NCBI GenBank assembly: GCA_001799195.1
Contig: MGSU01000209.1
Span: forward strand, 1 to 34,840
Direction: 5' to 3'
Length of the DNA stretch: 34,840 bases
DNA from: Deltaproteobacteria bacterium RIFOXYA12_FULL_61_11
GTDB taxonomy: Bacteria > Bdellovibrionota_F > JAHFAK01 > YA12-FULL-61-11
Below, piece after piece: positions 1 to 7,755 of this stretch. A program made the translations under genes and the position numbers. Each line of letters begins with the position of its first letter. Position 1 is the first letter of the stretch. The notes beneath the pieces were generated by a model, which had not been told where the DNA came from, did no database searches, and saw only the letters and a program-made list of their open reading frames with translations.

Positions 1-274
1 AGGGTGATTCTCGCAGCTTGGTCGAGGAATCCAGCCACGCCAGGGCCGGAGAGCGGCGAATTCCATAGCTGCACATGTACAACACCATTATTTCATTTCT
101 TGATTTCACCTCCGGGGTGCTTTGGTCTTCGCTCTGGTTGACCGTCACCGGTCTGCATTTCTATCCTTATGACCTCAATGCCTGCTTTTCGGTATGGAGT
201 GAGTGGGGGTCGGAGTGCTGCAAAAATCGCTGCAGAAGCTAAGTCCAACGAGGAGTGGGTCTTAGGAGTGGGTC
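1..274. other. Left edge, no confident gene
   Basis: No convincing gene is visible. On the minus strand a frame opens with an ATG at 88 and runs off the window edge (29 codons, starting MVLYMCSYG). A GGAGG lies about 20 nt upstream, which is too far for a good ribosome binding site, so it could only be a partial gene. A GTG-started 61-codon frame (93-278, minus) overlaps the antitoxin stop as GTGA, but its sequence looks non-coding. A short tandem duplication of GGAGTGGGTCT lies at about 252-275, just beyond the antitoxin gene. Confidence 0.3.
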
Positions 275-796
275 TCACTTGTTATCAGTGAAGGCGGCGC
301 CGGGGTTGACAATTGCCTTGGCCGCCTGTTGTGGGACCAACACAGGTATTGGCATTGTGCCTTCCTGTTCATACTCCCACGTAGCCTTGAGGTGCAGGCT
401 CTCCCCCGGTAGAAGCATGCGCACGGCTAGCGTGCAACCCAAGGCCGCGCTGATCTTGGCCATGCTTTCGATGGTGAAGTTGGTCGCGCGGTCCTCGTTG
501 ACGATGCGGCTCATGTACTGCCGGGAGACGCCGACCTTGGCAGCGAGCTGCGCCAGGCTCACACCCGCGCGTTCCTGGGCGCGCAGCAAGTCTTCGACGA
601 AGAAGGCTTGGGCCAGTTCAGCTTGAAAGGCTGGGTCTTGCGCAAGCTCGCGCCCGGCGCAGGTCAGCTCCGCCTGGGCCTCCGGGCTGGGCGCGGTGGC
701 GTCGGCAAAGAGTTCTTCGGCTTCCTGTTCCAATTCGTGAGGAATGGCCCAGGACCGGTTCAGGGAACTAGTAGCATCTTTCTCGCGGTTGCTCAT
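275..796 (-). CDS. XRE-family antitoxin (HigA-like)
   Basis: Predicted 173-aa DNA-binding antitoxin. A helix-turn-helix of the XRE/Cro type lies at about residues 79-125 (SLAQLAAKVGVSRQYMSRIV, followed by IESMAKISAALGC). The charged N-terminal half would be the toxin-binding region, by inference. I chose the ATG at 796 rather than the one at 823 because GAGGAG sits 6 nt upstream of it and because it then begins 2 nt after the toxin stop codon. The order toxin first, antitoxin second is that of higBA and related systems. The protein probably represses its own operon by binding the palindrome at 1235-1256. The exact TA family is uncertain; the regulator-plus-RelE-fold pairing is the secure part. 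Confidence 0.8.
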   Translation of the reverse strand: MSNREKDATSSLNRSWAIPHELEQEAEELFADATAPSPEAQAELTCAGRELAQDPAFQAELAQAFFVEDLLRAQERAGVSLAQLAAKVGVSRQYMSRIVNEDRATNFTIESMAKISAALGCTLAVRMLLPGESLHLKATWEYEQEGTMPIPVLVPQQAAKAIVNPGAAFTDNK

Positions 797-798
797 GG

Positions 799-1224
799 TC
801 AGCTCCTCGACATCTTTATCCAAAGCGCCCGCAACTGGGCAGCCCTGCGGAAGGCATTCTCTTGCTCGGTCTTGCTCGCCTTGGTCTTCCAGTACGTGTT
901 CGTGCAGACCGCAACGGCCGTGCCGTCAACGTGGTCATAGAAGAAGAATACCCGCGCGTGTCCCTTGTCGGCGCGTATTTCATAGATGTCACCCAGGCCC
1001 TCGCCTTCCCCCCGCTTGACCTTTTTGGGGTCACGCACCATGTCGGACCCTGCTACCACCCTTGCCACCTTGAGAATCTTGCGATAGTCGCCCTTCGCTT
1101 CTGTGCGCCACCGGTTGAGTTCTTCCTGCACATGATCCCGCCCATCGCGCTGTACAATGCGCAGCTTCCAGACGGTCTGTTCTTCAGTCCTCAAGCCTGG
1201 GAACACCACCAAGGTTAAGGTCAT
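799..1224 (-). CDS. RelE/HigB-like toxin (Gp49-like family)
   Basis: Predicted 141-aa toxin of the RelE/ParE superfamily, nearest to the phage-derived Gp49-like/HigB type by its C-terminal pattern. The visible signature is a beta-strand core at residues 80-113 (IYEIRADKGHARVFFFY, then VCTNTYWKT) and a basic C-terminal helix with KTEQENAFRRAAQL. Family members are usually ribosome-dependent mRNA endonucleases; that activity is inferred, not shown. It is the first gene of a two-gene operon with the HTH antitoxin immediately downstream (2-nt gap). The start at 1224 follows directly after the palindromic operator. The first 15 or so residues may not be native, because a later start such as V18 would also leave a complete toxin fold. 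Confidence 0.75.
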   Translation of the reverse strand: MTLTLVVFPGLRTEEQTVWKLRIVQRDGRDHVQEELNRWRTEAKGDYRKILKVARVVAGSDMVRDPKKVKRGEGEGLGDIYEIRADKGHARVFFFYDHVDGTAVAVCTNTYWKTKASKTEQENAFRRAAQLRALWIKMSRS

Positions 1225-1234
1225 GATAGCCGAA

Positions 1235-1256
1235 ATGTCAACCTATACGTTGACAT
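1235..1256. promoter_or_regulatory. Palindromic operator of the TA operon
   Basis: Perfect inverted repeat ATGTCAAC - 6 nt - GTTGACAT, centred 22 nt upstream of the toxin start. Position and symmetry fit an autoregulatory operator bound by the HTH antitoxin. The spacer contains TATA-like bases, so it may overlap the promoter core. Confidence 0.6.
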
Positions 1257-1817
1257 TGGCGCATGGAAAAGACCAGAACCGAGGTTGGTTACCACCAGGG
1301 GTGCTACTGTAGAGTTGCTGGTCACGGCGCTCGCGGAGGTTGGTACTTAAGCTCACGGATGTATCCCCAAGCATCCGCCGCACCACCGGTGATCATCAAT
1401 GGAAACGAATACATACACATTCAAGATCAACGATCGTTCGAAGAGGCGAATCGGTGAACCGAAATCCAATTGCGCCAGGGAAGAGAGTATCGTAGGGGCG
1501 CACGGCCGTGCGCCCGATGCTCGGTTGTAAAGTTGCAGGAGGGATCCAGGCAGCACCCCTTGTGTTTCATAAGGATGACATACATACAAGATGTTGAATG
1601 ACCACAGGGGGTGATTCTTCTGACTGCTGAATTAGGAATGACGAGGGCTAAGGTGGGATCCATTCACGTGGGATTCATTCGTTGACAGGCAGCTAGAAAC
1701 AAGCAACGATGAAGCATTCAGTAGTTCTTTGACAAGTGAACCGGAACGAGGCTGTCCCTGAACCGGGGTGCATCAAGGATCGGGGGTAAGCCAGTGTGAT
1801 ACAGAGTTGAGCGTGCA
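1257..1817. other. Gene-free stretch holding the CRISPR leader
   Basis: There is no convincing gene in these 561 bases; open frames here are short and have no ribosome binding site. A perfect 20-bp palindrome sits at 1496-1515. The last 100-140 bases before the first repeat are the likely leader of the array. They contain two TTGACA hexamers (1682-1687 and 1729-1734), but neither has a convincing -10 partner at 16-18 nt. The leader assignment rests on its position 5' of the repeats in the crRNA sense. Confidence 0.45.
1496..1515. repeat. Perfect 20-bp palindrome
   Basis: Self-complementary sequence with half-site GGGCGCACGG, directly preceded by GTAG. It would form a strong GC hairpin or cruciform. 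There is no T-run on either side, so it is not a standard terminator. It may be a dispersed REP-like element, but only one copy lies in this window. Confidence 0.5.
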
Positions 1818-3110
1818 GTTTGGGACTGCTCTCGAATCAAATGCTTTGAAGCCCGATGCATTGCTCACCCTGCGAAACTGTGAGTTTGGGACTGCTCTCG
1901 AATCAAATGCTTTGAAGCCCCTAAAACATCTGAGTCACCTGAGTCATGTGTTTGGGACTGCTCTCGAATCAAATGCTTTGAAGCCGCAGCTGGATCATGA
2001 GGACCTTGAAATATCGTTTGGGACTGCTCTCGAATCAAATGCTTTGAAGCCCAGGCTTCTTTCTTTCCAAGCCCCCAGTTGGTTTGGGACTGCTCTCGAA
2101 TCAAATGCTTTGAAGCCTCGATGGCACGGTCATACCGTCGATATCGGGGTTTGGGACTGCTCTCGAATCAAATGCTTTGAAGCCAGCCAATCACTACTAT
2201 AGTGATGCCGCTCTGTTTGGGACTGCTCTCGAATCAAATGCTTTGAAGCCACGGTCTCTCGAAGGCGCCGTTGCAGTTCGGTTTGGGACTGCTCTCGAAT
2301 CAAATGCTTTGAAGCCCCGGATGCGGTAATGTACCACCACCATCCCGTTTGGGACTGCTCTCGAATCAAATGCTTTGAAGCCGTTGCATCGGCTACGGAC
2401 GGGGTCTATTACGTTTGGGACTGCTCTCGAATCAAATGCTTTGAAGCCTGGAGGCAACAACGGGTGGGGAGCGAGTGGGTTTGGGACTGCTCTCGAATCA
2501 AATGCTTTGAAGCCCTCCTATGTAACGGCCGTGATCAGCGGCACGTTTGGGACTGCTCTCGAATCAAATGCTTTGAAGCCAACCCACGACCTTGTGCAGC
2601 TTCCCATCGGGTTTGGGACTGCTCTCGAATCAAATGCTTTGAAGCCCGGGGACCGTCGCGGTACGGCATCGGATGAGTTTGGGACTGCTCTCGAATCAAA
2701 TGCTTTGAAGCCAGAGGTCGGCAGTGTTGTGCTCCTCGACATGTTTGGGACTGCTCTCGAATCAAATGCTTTGAAGCCGCGAACGTGTCCTCGGCGTAGA
2801 CAACGCACGGTTTGGGACTGCTCTCGAATCAAATGCTTTGAAGCCCTAATGTCGAGTTTATCGAGTGGGACACTCGTTTGGGACTGCTCTCGAATCAAAT
2901 GCTTTGAAGCCGACCTTGTTTGTTCTATCAACGACCTTGCTCGTTTGGGACTGCTCTCGAATCAAATGCTTTGAAGCCCGCTCTCCACGAGCATGTTTGT
3001 GCCGTTGGGTTTGGGACTGCTCTCGAATCAAATGCTTTGAAGCCCAGCGAGCAGAGCAGGACTATCGGGCCGGAGTTTGGGACTGCTCTCGAATCAAATG
3101 CTTTGAAGCC
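1818..3110 (+). CRISPR. Type II CRISPR array, 20 repeats and 19 spacers
   Basis: Twenty copies of a 36-bp repeat that begins GTTTGGGACTGC and ends GCTTTGAAGCC. They start at 1818, 1884, 1950, 2016, 2082, 2149, 2215, 2281, 2347, 2413, 2479, 2545, 2611, 2677, 2743, 2810, 2876, 2943, 3009 and 3075. All copies read as identical, including the last. Spacers are 30 nt, except four of 31 or so (for example 2118-2148). The GTTT start, the unit length and the neighbouring cas9-cas1-cas2 mark it as type II. The + orientation is set by the anti-repeat of the predicted tracrRNA just downstream, which pairs with the 5' half of this strand. The array is convergent with the cas operon. No spacer source could be identified without a search. 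Confidence 0.98.
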
Positions 3111-3136
3111 AGCATTCCTTCAACCTTTTGAAATGT

Positions 3137-3173
3137 GAATTCCTTTGGTGCGTTTTAGGCACTAAAGGAATTC
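3137..3173. repeat. Inverted repeat between array and tracrRNA
   Basis: Two 15-bp arms (starting GAATTCCTTT at 3137-3151 and ending AAAGGAATTC at 3159-3173) with one mismatch and a 7-nt loop. No T-run follows on either strand, so factor-independent termination is doubtful. It separates the array from the tracrRNA and its right arm touches the 5' end of the anti-repeat. It could insulate the two transcripts or form part of the tracrRNA precursor. Confidence 0.6.
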
Positions 3174-3265
3174 GCAAGAAATTTCGAGAGCCTCCCACAT
3201 AAGCTGACCAACCCCAGGCTCTCCTGCTCGGCAGGACCCGGGGGTCGCGAGGTCACTTCTTTCTC
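3170..3265 (+). ncRNA. Predicted tracrRNA
   Basis: The anti-repeat core TTCGAGAGC (3183-3191) is an exact complement of repeat positions 11-19. After a small bulge, CTCCCACAT (3192-3200) pairs with repeat positions 1-8 with one mismatch. A further partial match (TTC and AAG, 3171-3178) pairs with repeat positions 27-33, across an internal bulge. The sequence next reads ATAAGCTGACC, which resembles the ATAAGGC start of the nexus in known type II-C tracrRNAs. The tail can fold: TCCTGC/GCAGGA hairpin (3222-3236) inside CCCC/GGGG and TGACC/GGTCA pairings (3205-3255). The 3' end is uncertain because no clear terminator follows. A TTGAAA at 3128-3133 is a weak -35 candidate; read-through from the array is also possible. 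Confidence 0.75.
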
Positions 3266-3276
3266 TCCCCTGACAC

Positions 3277-3582
3277 CTAGAAAAAAAACTGCAGTTGTTC
3301 GGGACGTCGTTCCGGTTCCTTGGCTCTGCCGCCGAAGAAGACCCGCATAGCCGACCATTGTAGATCGGTCAGCACCAGCGCGCGCACCTCGCCCTCCTGT
3401 GGTGGTCGGAGCCGGCGAAGATGGGTTTCGACCTTAGCCAGACTGGGGCAGGCCCGAGCATAGACGCTGTACTGGATCCTGTTGAAGCCGTCTCGTTCGA
3501 GGTCCTTGCGGAAGCGTGTGGCGATGCGCCGTTCTTCCTTGGTCCCGACCGGCAGGTCGAACATCACCACCAGCCAAGCCAT
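3277..3582 (-). CDS. cas2: CRISPR-associated endonuclease Cas2
   Basis: Predicted 101-aa Cas2, the structural partner of Cas1 in the spacer-integration complex. The N-terminus MAWLVVMFDLPVGTKEERR has the first beta-strand and the conserved Asp-Leu-Pro of type II Cas2 proteins. IQYSVYAR is the second strand. Length is normal for the family. The open frame extends upstream to 3915, but that part is antisense-like and overlaps cas1, so I start at the ATG at 3582, 46 nt after the cas1 stop. It is the last gene of cas9-cas1-cas2. The 3' end codes LQFFF from a T8 run just before the TAG stop, and the small palindrome AACTGCAGTT precedes that run. It could weaken transcription there but is not a classic terminator. 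Confidence 0.95.
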   Translation of the reverse strand: MAWLVVMFDLPVGTKEERRIATRFRKDLERDGFNRIQYSVYARACPSLAKVETHLRRLRPPQEGEVRALVLTDLQWSAMRVFFGGRAKEPERRPEQLQFFF

Positions 3583-3628
3583 GCGTAGCTCGGAACGCCA
3601 AGGGTAGGTGTGCGGACGCGGCACGGCA

Positions 3629-4609
3629 TCACCTGCGCCGTGCAGTTCGTGAGGCTTTGGGCACAGACGAAGCCGGAAGGAGCGGCGCGGTCTGGGGAAG
3701 GAACTCGGGTAGTTCGAGCGAACTGGGCAAGCGTTCGCCCATCGCCCGGCAGAAGCTCTGGACCATGCGATCGACGCCGTGGAGCAGGTCGGTGACCTTG
3801 CGCTTCGATAGGACTTTTTGTACACAACACGCAGCGGCAGCCCGCGCCCAGGCTCGGAACGCCGCGGCTTCATCTTCCACGGGGGCCTGCTGACGGCAGA
3901 ATTGCCACTGGGCAAGATCGATCATCGGCCGCAGCGGCTCGATCAGGTCGTCGGCCAGGGCAAAACTTCCGGCTTTAGCCGCATGGCCCACTCCAAGGGC
4001 TGGGATAAGCCCGTGTACATAAAGAGAGCGCAGAATCAGGGCACGCAGCACCGCATAGCCGTAATCCAATCTGCCGTTTGCGCCACTGCCGCAACCCGGG
4101 GTGCGACGGCGTTCGGCGGTTTCGCAGGCGGCGAGGTAGCGCGGCCAATAATAGCGGGCGCCCCGTGACTCGGCGGCCCGAGCCTTCTCGTCCGCAAGCC
4201 GTTCGGCCAACGCGGGGAGGAAACCAGGGTCCTCTTCTAAAACCAGTAAACAGCGGGCCTGAGCGCGAAGCTTGGCCTGAATCAACAGGCGAAAAACCCG
4301 TGTCTTCCAGGTTGCATTGAGATTCACCTGCCTGCGCAGGGTGGCTGTTGAGGTGGCTTGGTGGCAAGGCAGCGTGAAACTTGCCGGGCGATACCTGGCG
4401 TCGCACACCAAGAGCGGAACCTTGTGTTCGGCCAAGGCAGAGAGCAGCGGCAGTGAGAGCGTGCCCTGAAAGCTCACCGCGATCACCGCGGCCAGGTCTT
4501 CGAGCGGGAAGTTGTGCTCGTCAACCGCGCCGTCGTTGAGGATGAGGCGGTTCTGGGCGAGGGTGAGCTGCAACCCCGGCTTCAGCAGGTGGAGGAGGTG
4601 ATGCCCCAT
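3629..4609 (-). CDS. cas1: CRISPR-associated integrase Cas1 (type II)
   Basis: Predicted 326-aa Cas1, the integrase that inserts new spacers together with Cas2. The N-terminal beta domain contains FPLEDLAAVI, the usual segment before the helical domain. Likely metal ligands are E147 (AAESRGARYYWP), H209 (GVGHAAK) and D220/E224 (LADDLIEPLRP). LDYGYAVLRA at about 181-190 is typical of type II Cas1. The usual Asn of the GIHH-x-N-x-x-N region is replaced here by AAKAGS, a small deviation. The start at 4609 lies 89 nt inside the end of cas9, with GGAGG nine nt upstream. The N-terminus aligns well with the family, so the overlap is real and translation is probably coupled to cas9. Confidence 0.95.
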   Translation of the reverse strand: MGHHLLHLLKPGLQLTLAQNRLILNDGAVDEHNFPLEDLAAVIAVSFQGTLSLPLLSALAEHKVPLLVCDARYRPASFTLPCHQATSTATLRRQVNLNATWKTRVFRLLIQAKLRAQARCLLVLEEDPGFLPALAERLADEKARAAESRGARYYWPRYLAACETAERRRTPGCGSGANGRLDYGYAVLRALILRSLYVHGLIPALGVGHAAKAGSFALADDLIEPLRPMIDLAQWQFCRQQAPVEDEAAAFRAWARAAAACCVQKVLSKRKVTDLLHGVDRMVQSFCRAMGERLPSSLELPEFLPQTAPLLPASSVPKASRTARRR

Positions 4610-7600
4610 AGCCGAGTGCCTCCATTAAGTGACGGATATGCAACTCGAAGCCGTAGTATGGCAAGCCTGCGCTGAGAAACCCTTCTTTCCCTTGTACGAT
4701 GTGTGCTGGGCAAAGCCGTACATTCCCATTCTTATTGCATGACATGAATCGGTACTTCCCAGCTTGGGCTTTATTGGTAGCGCTCACAACCACTTCTCTT
4801 GGGAACTCGATGAGCTGCTTTTTCTGAAAGACATAAACCGGCGTGGGAAAACTAGCACGCAGTTGTCCGAGCTTTTCCCAAGGTTTCACCAGGTAGACTG
4901 CCCAGGTCCTTCCCTTCTTTGGATCAGGATAGACCAGATACGCAGTAGCATCGGTGTACTCGACGAAGACATTCGGACGCACCTCTCTACAGGCAGCAGG
5001 GTCCTTACCCAACACGTGGACCTTGTGAATGGGACGACCAGTTCCTGGATTATGTAGCGTTGCAACGAAAGCCGGGCTGAGTTTCCCCGTGTTGGGGGCT
5101 TTCTGTTGAAATGCATGCTCGTCGCCATGGGTGCGGCGAAATTCGGACAATGCCGCGGCGATGTAGCGCATTAGGACCTGGGGATAGATGTCATTGAGCT
5201 GTTTCTCTTTCAACTGGACTAACGGGACGCGCGTCACCAGTACCGTAGTTTCCTTGCCTTTGCGGTCGCGCTGCGGCCGCGGTCCGTAGGCCGTGGTGTT
5301 CATCATCTTCTGCTTCGCCGAAGTCCCCACCTTCTGCGTGGGGACGATATCCGGGACGCGTGCTCTGATCTGGGACCGAAGATGGTCGAAGGGGGTGCGC
5401 CACTGCTCGCGACGTGCCGAACCGAAGGGTGGTGCTTCCCGCCATCCCCCCCGCGAGAGAGGTTGATGGGCAGCCCAGGGCAAGGTACAGGCGATGACCG
5501 CGGCATCGAGGGCATGATGGCGCAGGTCGTGGCGGTTCTTGCCGCCTTCGTCATCCAGAGCAGAGGGCAGTAGTTCATCAAGTCCCCAGCAACGTCTGAT
5601 GCCGGCGGTGAGATAGCCGTTGGTGAGTTGGAAGAACTGTCCGGGTCCACCGGGCTGGTCGCTGGGGTCGCGGCCTTCCGGGGTGAGCCAGTTTTGGCGG
5701 AGCAGGCATAAGCCGCGGAGGGCACGGGCGATATAGGCGGTTTGGGTCAGGTCAGCAGGCGGTGCGAGCAGCGCGAGCGCCTCCTCCGGGTTGCCCTGGT
5801 GAAGGAACAACTGGAGCTTGAGGCCCTTGAAATGCTCACGGGCGAAGCGTTCGAGGCACGGCCAACGATCGGCCTCGCCCCAGGCAGCATGGGGTAGCTG
5901 ATCGTGCTTCTCGTGGTTGCAGTGGGTGTGGGCGACGGTGAGGTTGACCTGCTGGTCGCTCCCCCCGAGGGCCCGCGGCAGGATGTGTTCGATCTCGGCG
6001 TCGGCAAGATCGGCATGAAAGGGCTGGTGGCAGTAGGGGCAGACTTTCCCTACCTCTTTGGCCAAGCGGAAACGGAGCACGGCCTGGCTGCCTGCCGCGT
6101 GATGCTCTGCGGCCTCCTGTCTGGCTGCCTCGCGTTCCTCGCGCTGAGTGGCTTGTTTCTTTTTCAAGTCGTCGTTTGCTTTCTTGCCCAGCCCCAGCGA
6201 ACGCACTGCCTCGACCACGATCACCGCTGGCGAACCATGGTCCCGTTCGAGCCGATCGAGCAACCGGTCCAGCGCCTCGACCCGCTGGCGGACCAGAGGG
6301 TTGCGCAGCTCTCGCACGTACCGTGCGCGCGCGCTGGCGAGCGATTCTCCTGGCCGACGGAGCAGCGGTTGGAAGGTGCGGATGGTCCCCGTCCGCTCGT
6401 ACTCGTACCGCACAGCGCGCAAACAGGGGCGACAGAAAGCACAGCGACCATCGCTCAGTTTCCTGGCAGTGAGTTGCTGCCCTGGCAGGAGTTCGTACCC
6501 GTTCCGGTCTGCCCATTGCTGTACCAAGAGGTCGCGAGCCTGATCCTTCTTCTTGATACCCGGTTCGAGTGGTGTGTACCCACCGGTCTTGGCCAGCGCG
6601 CGCAACTCTTTCAATCCGGCTTGGTGCTTGGCGAGAATGTCGGCCAGCTCGGGAAGTGCAGCCTGGCCCACCGGTACCGCTTTACCCTGCACGGCGGAGA
6701 ACACCCTGTAATTCCCGAGCACAATCGCCCGCTGGGCCTCGGCGAACTCGGGGGCATCGGCCCGGCAGACGTTGTTCACCCCACAGGCCACGCACTTCCC
6801 CGGCTTGCGGTTGTCGAAGCGGGCTTGTCGCTGGTGCCAGACCCCGCCGTGGAGGCGATGTTGTCGACCCGCCGCTTCCGGTGCAGGGTGGTGACTGTCC
6901 TCTCCCCACGCGCCGTACAAGATGCGTTCGCGGGCTACGTAGAGGGTGGGCCACCTTTCACGCTGGGCTTCGACGATGGCCAGAAACTCCTCGCGGAGCA
7001 ACTCGCGAGGGAAGATAAGGTTCTTATGCCCCTCCGGCGCAATGGCCTGGCCAGGCTTCGGCCGTGGCAAGCACCCCATGGTGCGATCCCAGCGGCCTTC
7101 CTTCAGGGCGAGGTAGTGGCAGGCGAAACGGCACCCCCGGTCCTTCATGGCGGCTAGGAGCCCAGCGATCCGCGCAGCGGTCTCCTTGGCCTCTTTTTGA
7201 GCCGTCTTCTGCTCGGCCGTCAGTTCAGGCTCGTCATCCGCCGTCCGTTCCACTGTCTTCTTCTTCCACCATGCGTCGAGCCAGCCCCGGTGCTTCCAGA
7301 GGTGGAACAGGGCGGCGTGCAGCTCTTCGGGGCGCAATGGTTCGCCGTTCAAGGCCTGAAGGCGCAAGACCGCTGGGCTATCTAGTTCCGCGTTTGCCCC
7401 GGGACTTGGCAAACCGACCTCGGTAAGCATCGCCCTGAGTTGTTGCATCCTCTGGCGTCGGCTGCGGATGGTCCTGCGCATACGACGCAGGGTACGCCGC
7501 TCTTCGAGATTTCCCACTTTCTCTGGCACTACCAGCACACCGAGGTCGAGGAGATCAGGACCCCGGCGCACTGCCCAGCCTAGCCCGGCGGTTCCGACAT

Positions 7601-7658
7601 CGAGCCCTATAACGAGACCATGATGAAAACGTTCGTTGAGCACGCTTGTCTCGGTCAT
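4521..7658 (-). CDS. cas9: Compact Cas9 with zinc-type HNH (type II-C-like)
   Basis: Predicted 1045-aa RNA-guided DNA endonuclease. In order: RuvC-I with D20 (IGLDVGTAGLGWAV); arginine-rich bridge helix at about 51-78; REC region with Cys pairs at 289/292 and 406/409, plus C298 and C412; RuvC-II with E483 (AVIVVEAVRSLG); HNH with C540/C543, catalytic H558 (EIEHILPRALGG), N572 and CNHEK from C580; RuvC-III with H715 and D718 (HHALDAAV); then the PAM-interacting region. All nuclease residues are intact. The paired cysteines around the HNH resemble McrA/IscB-type HNH domains. The last 25 or so residues (proline- and arginine-rich) overlap cas1. No csn2 or cas4 is adjacent. The start at 7658 is the first Met before RuvC-I; a weak promoter-like TTGTCA - 17 - TACTAC lies at 7695-7723. 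Confidence 0.97.
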   Translation of the reverse strand: MTETSVLNERFHHGLVIGLDVGTAGLGWAVRRGPDLLDLGVLVVPEKVGNLEERRTLRRMRRTIRSRRQRMQQLRAMLTEVGLPSPGANAELDSPAVLRLQALNGEPLRPEELHAALFHLWKHRGWLDAWWKKKTVERTADDEPELTAEQKTAQKEAKETAARIAGLLAAMKDRGCRFACHYLALKEGRWDRTMGCLPRPKPGQAIAPEGHKNLIFPRELLREEFLAIVEAQRERWPTLYVARERILYGAWGEDSHHPAPEAAGRQHRLHGGVWHQRQARFDNRKPGKCVACGVNNVCRADAPEFAEAQRAIVLGNYRVFSAVQGKAVPVGQAALPELADILAKHQAGLKELRALAKTGGYTPLEPGIKKKDQARDLLVQQWADRNGYELLPGQQLTARKLSDGRCAFCRPCLRAVRYEYERTGTIRTFQPLLRRPGESLASARARYVRELRNPLVRQRVEALDRLLDRLERDHGSPAVIVVEAVRSLGLGKKANDDLKKKQATQREEREAARQEAAEHHAAGSQAVLRFRLAKEVGKVCPYCHQPFHADLADAEIEHILPRALGGSDQQVNLTVAHTHCNHEKHDQLPHAAWGEADRWPCLERFAREHFKGLKLQLFLHQGNPEEALALLAPPADLTQTAYIARALRGLCLLRQNWLTPEGRDPSDQPGGPGQFFQLTNGYLTAGIRRCWGLDELLPSALDDEGGKNRHDLRHHALDAAVIACTLPWAAHQPLSRGGWREAPPFGSARREQWRTPFDHLRSQIRARVPDIVPTQKVGTSAKQKMMNTTAYGPRPQRDRKGKETTVLVTRVPLVQLKEKQLNDIYPQVLMRYIAAALSEFRRTHGDEHAFQQKAPNTGKLSPAFVATLHNPGTGRPIHKVHVLGKDPAACREVRPNVFVEYTDATAYLVYPDPKKGRTWAVYLVKPWEKLGQLRASFPTPVYVFQKKQLIEFPREVVVSATNKAQAGKYRFMSCNKNGNVRLCPAHIVQGKEGFLSAGLPYYGFELHIRHLMEALGYGASPPPPAEAGVAAHPRPEPPHPQRRRG

Positions 7659-7755
7659 GATGATGGCTCAGCCTTCAGAGTGTTGGTTGGATCGGTAGTA
7701 CTTCATGCATGTGGCGATGACAACCTCGTTGACAGTGAGATGATTCTTCTGATCC

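Noticed and set aside
93-278. 61-codon frame overlapping the antitoxin stop
   Set aside because: It starts with GTG, covers a tandem duplication, and has no protein-like composition.
1257-1817. A CRISPR-regulated toxin (CreTA-like) element near the array
   Set aside because: By eye there is no degenerate repeat resembling the 36-bp unit beside the toxin operon; only short matches such as GAAGCATT near 1711 exist.
2713-2742. Spacer 14 shares a 12-base word (GCTCCTCGACAT) with the toxin-antitoxin junction at 802-813
   Set aside because: Twelve of 30 bases is within chance for a 35-kb GC-rich window, and the rest of the spacer does not match, so self-targeting is not supported.
1768-3138. Several open frames across the CRISPR array with repeated peptide units
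   Set aside because: They arise from the 66-bp repeat-spacer period, which keeps frames open; they have no ribosome binding sites.
5904-7157. 417-codon frame on the plus strand
   Set aside because: It is antisense to cas9, whose motifs are intact; GC-rich codon bias keeps the opposite frame open.
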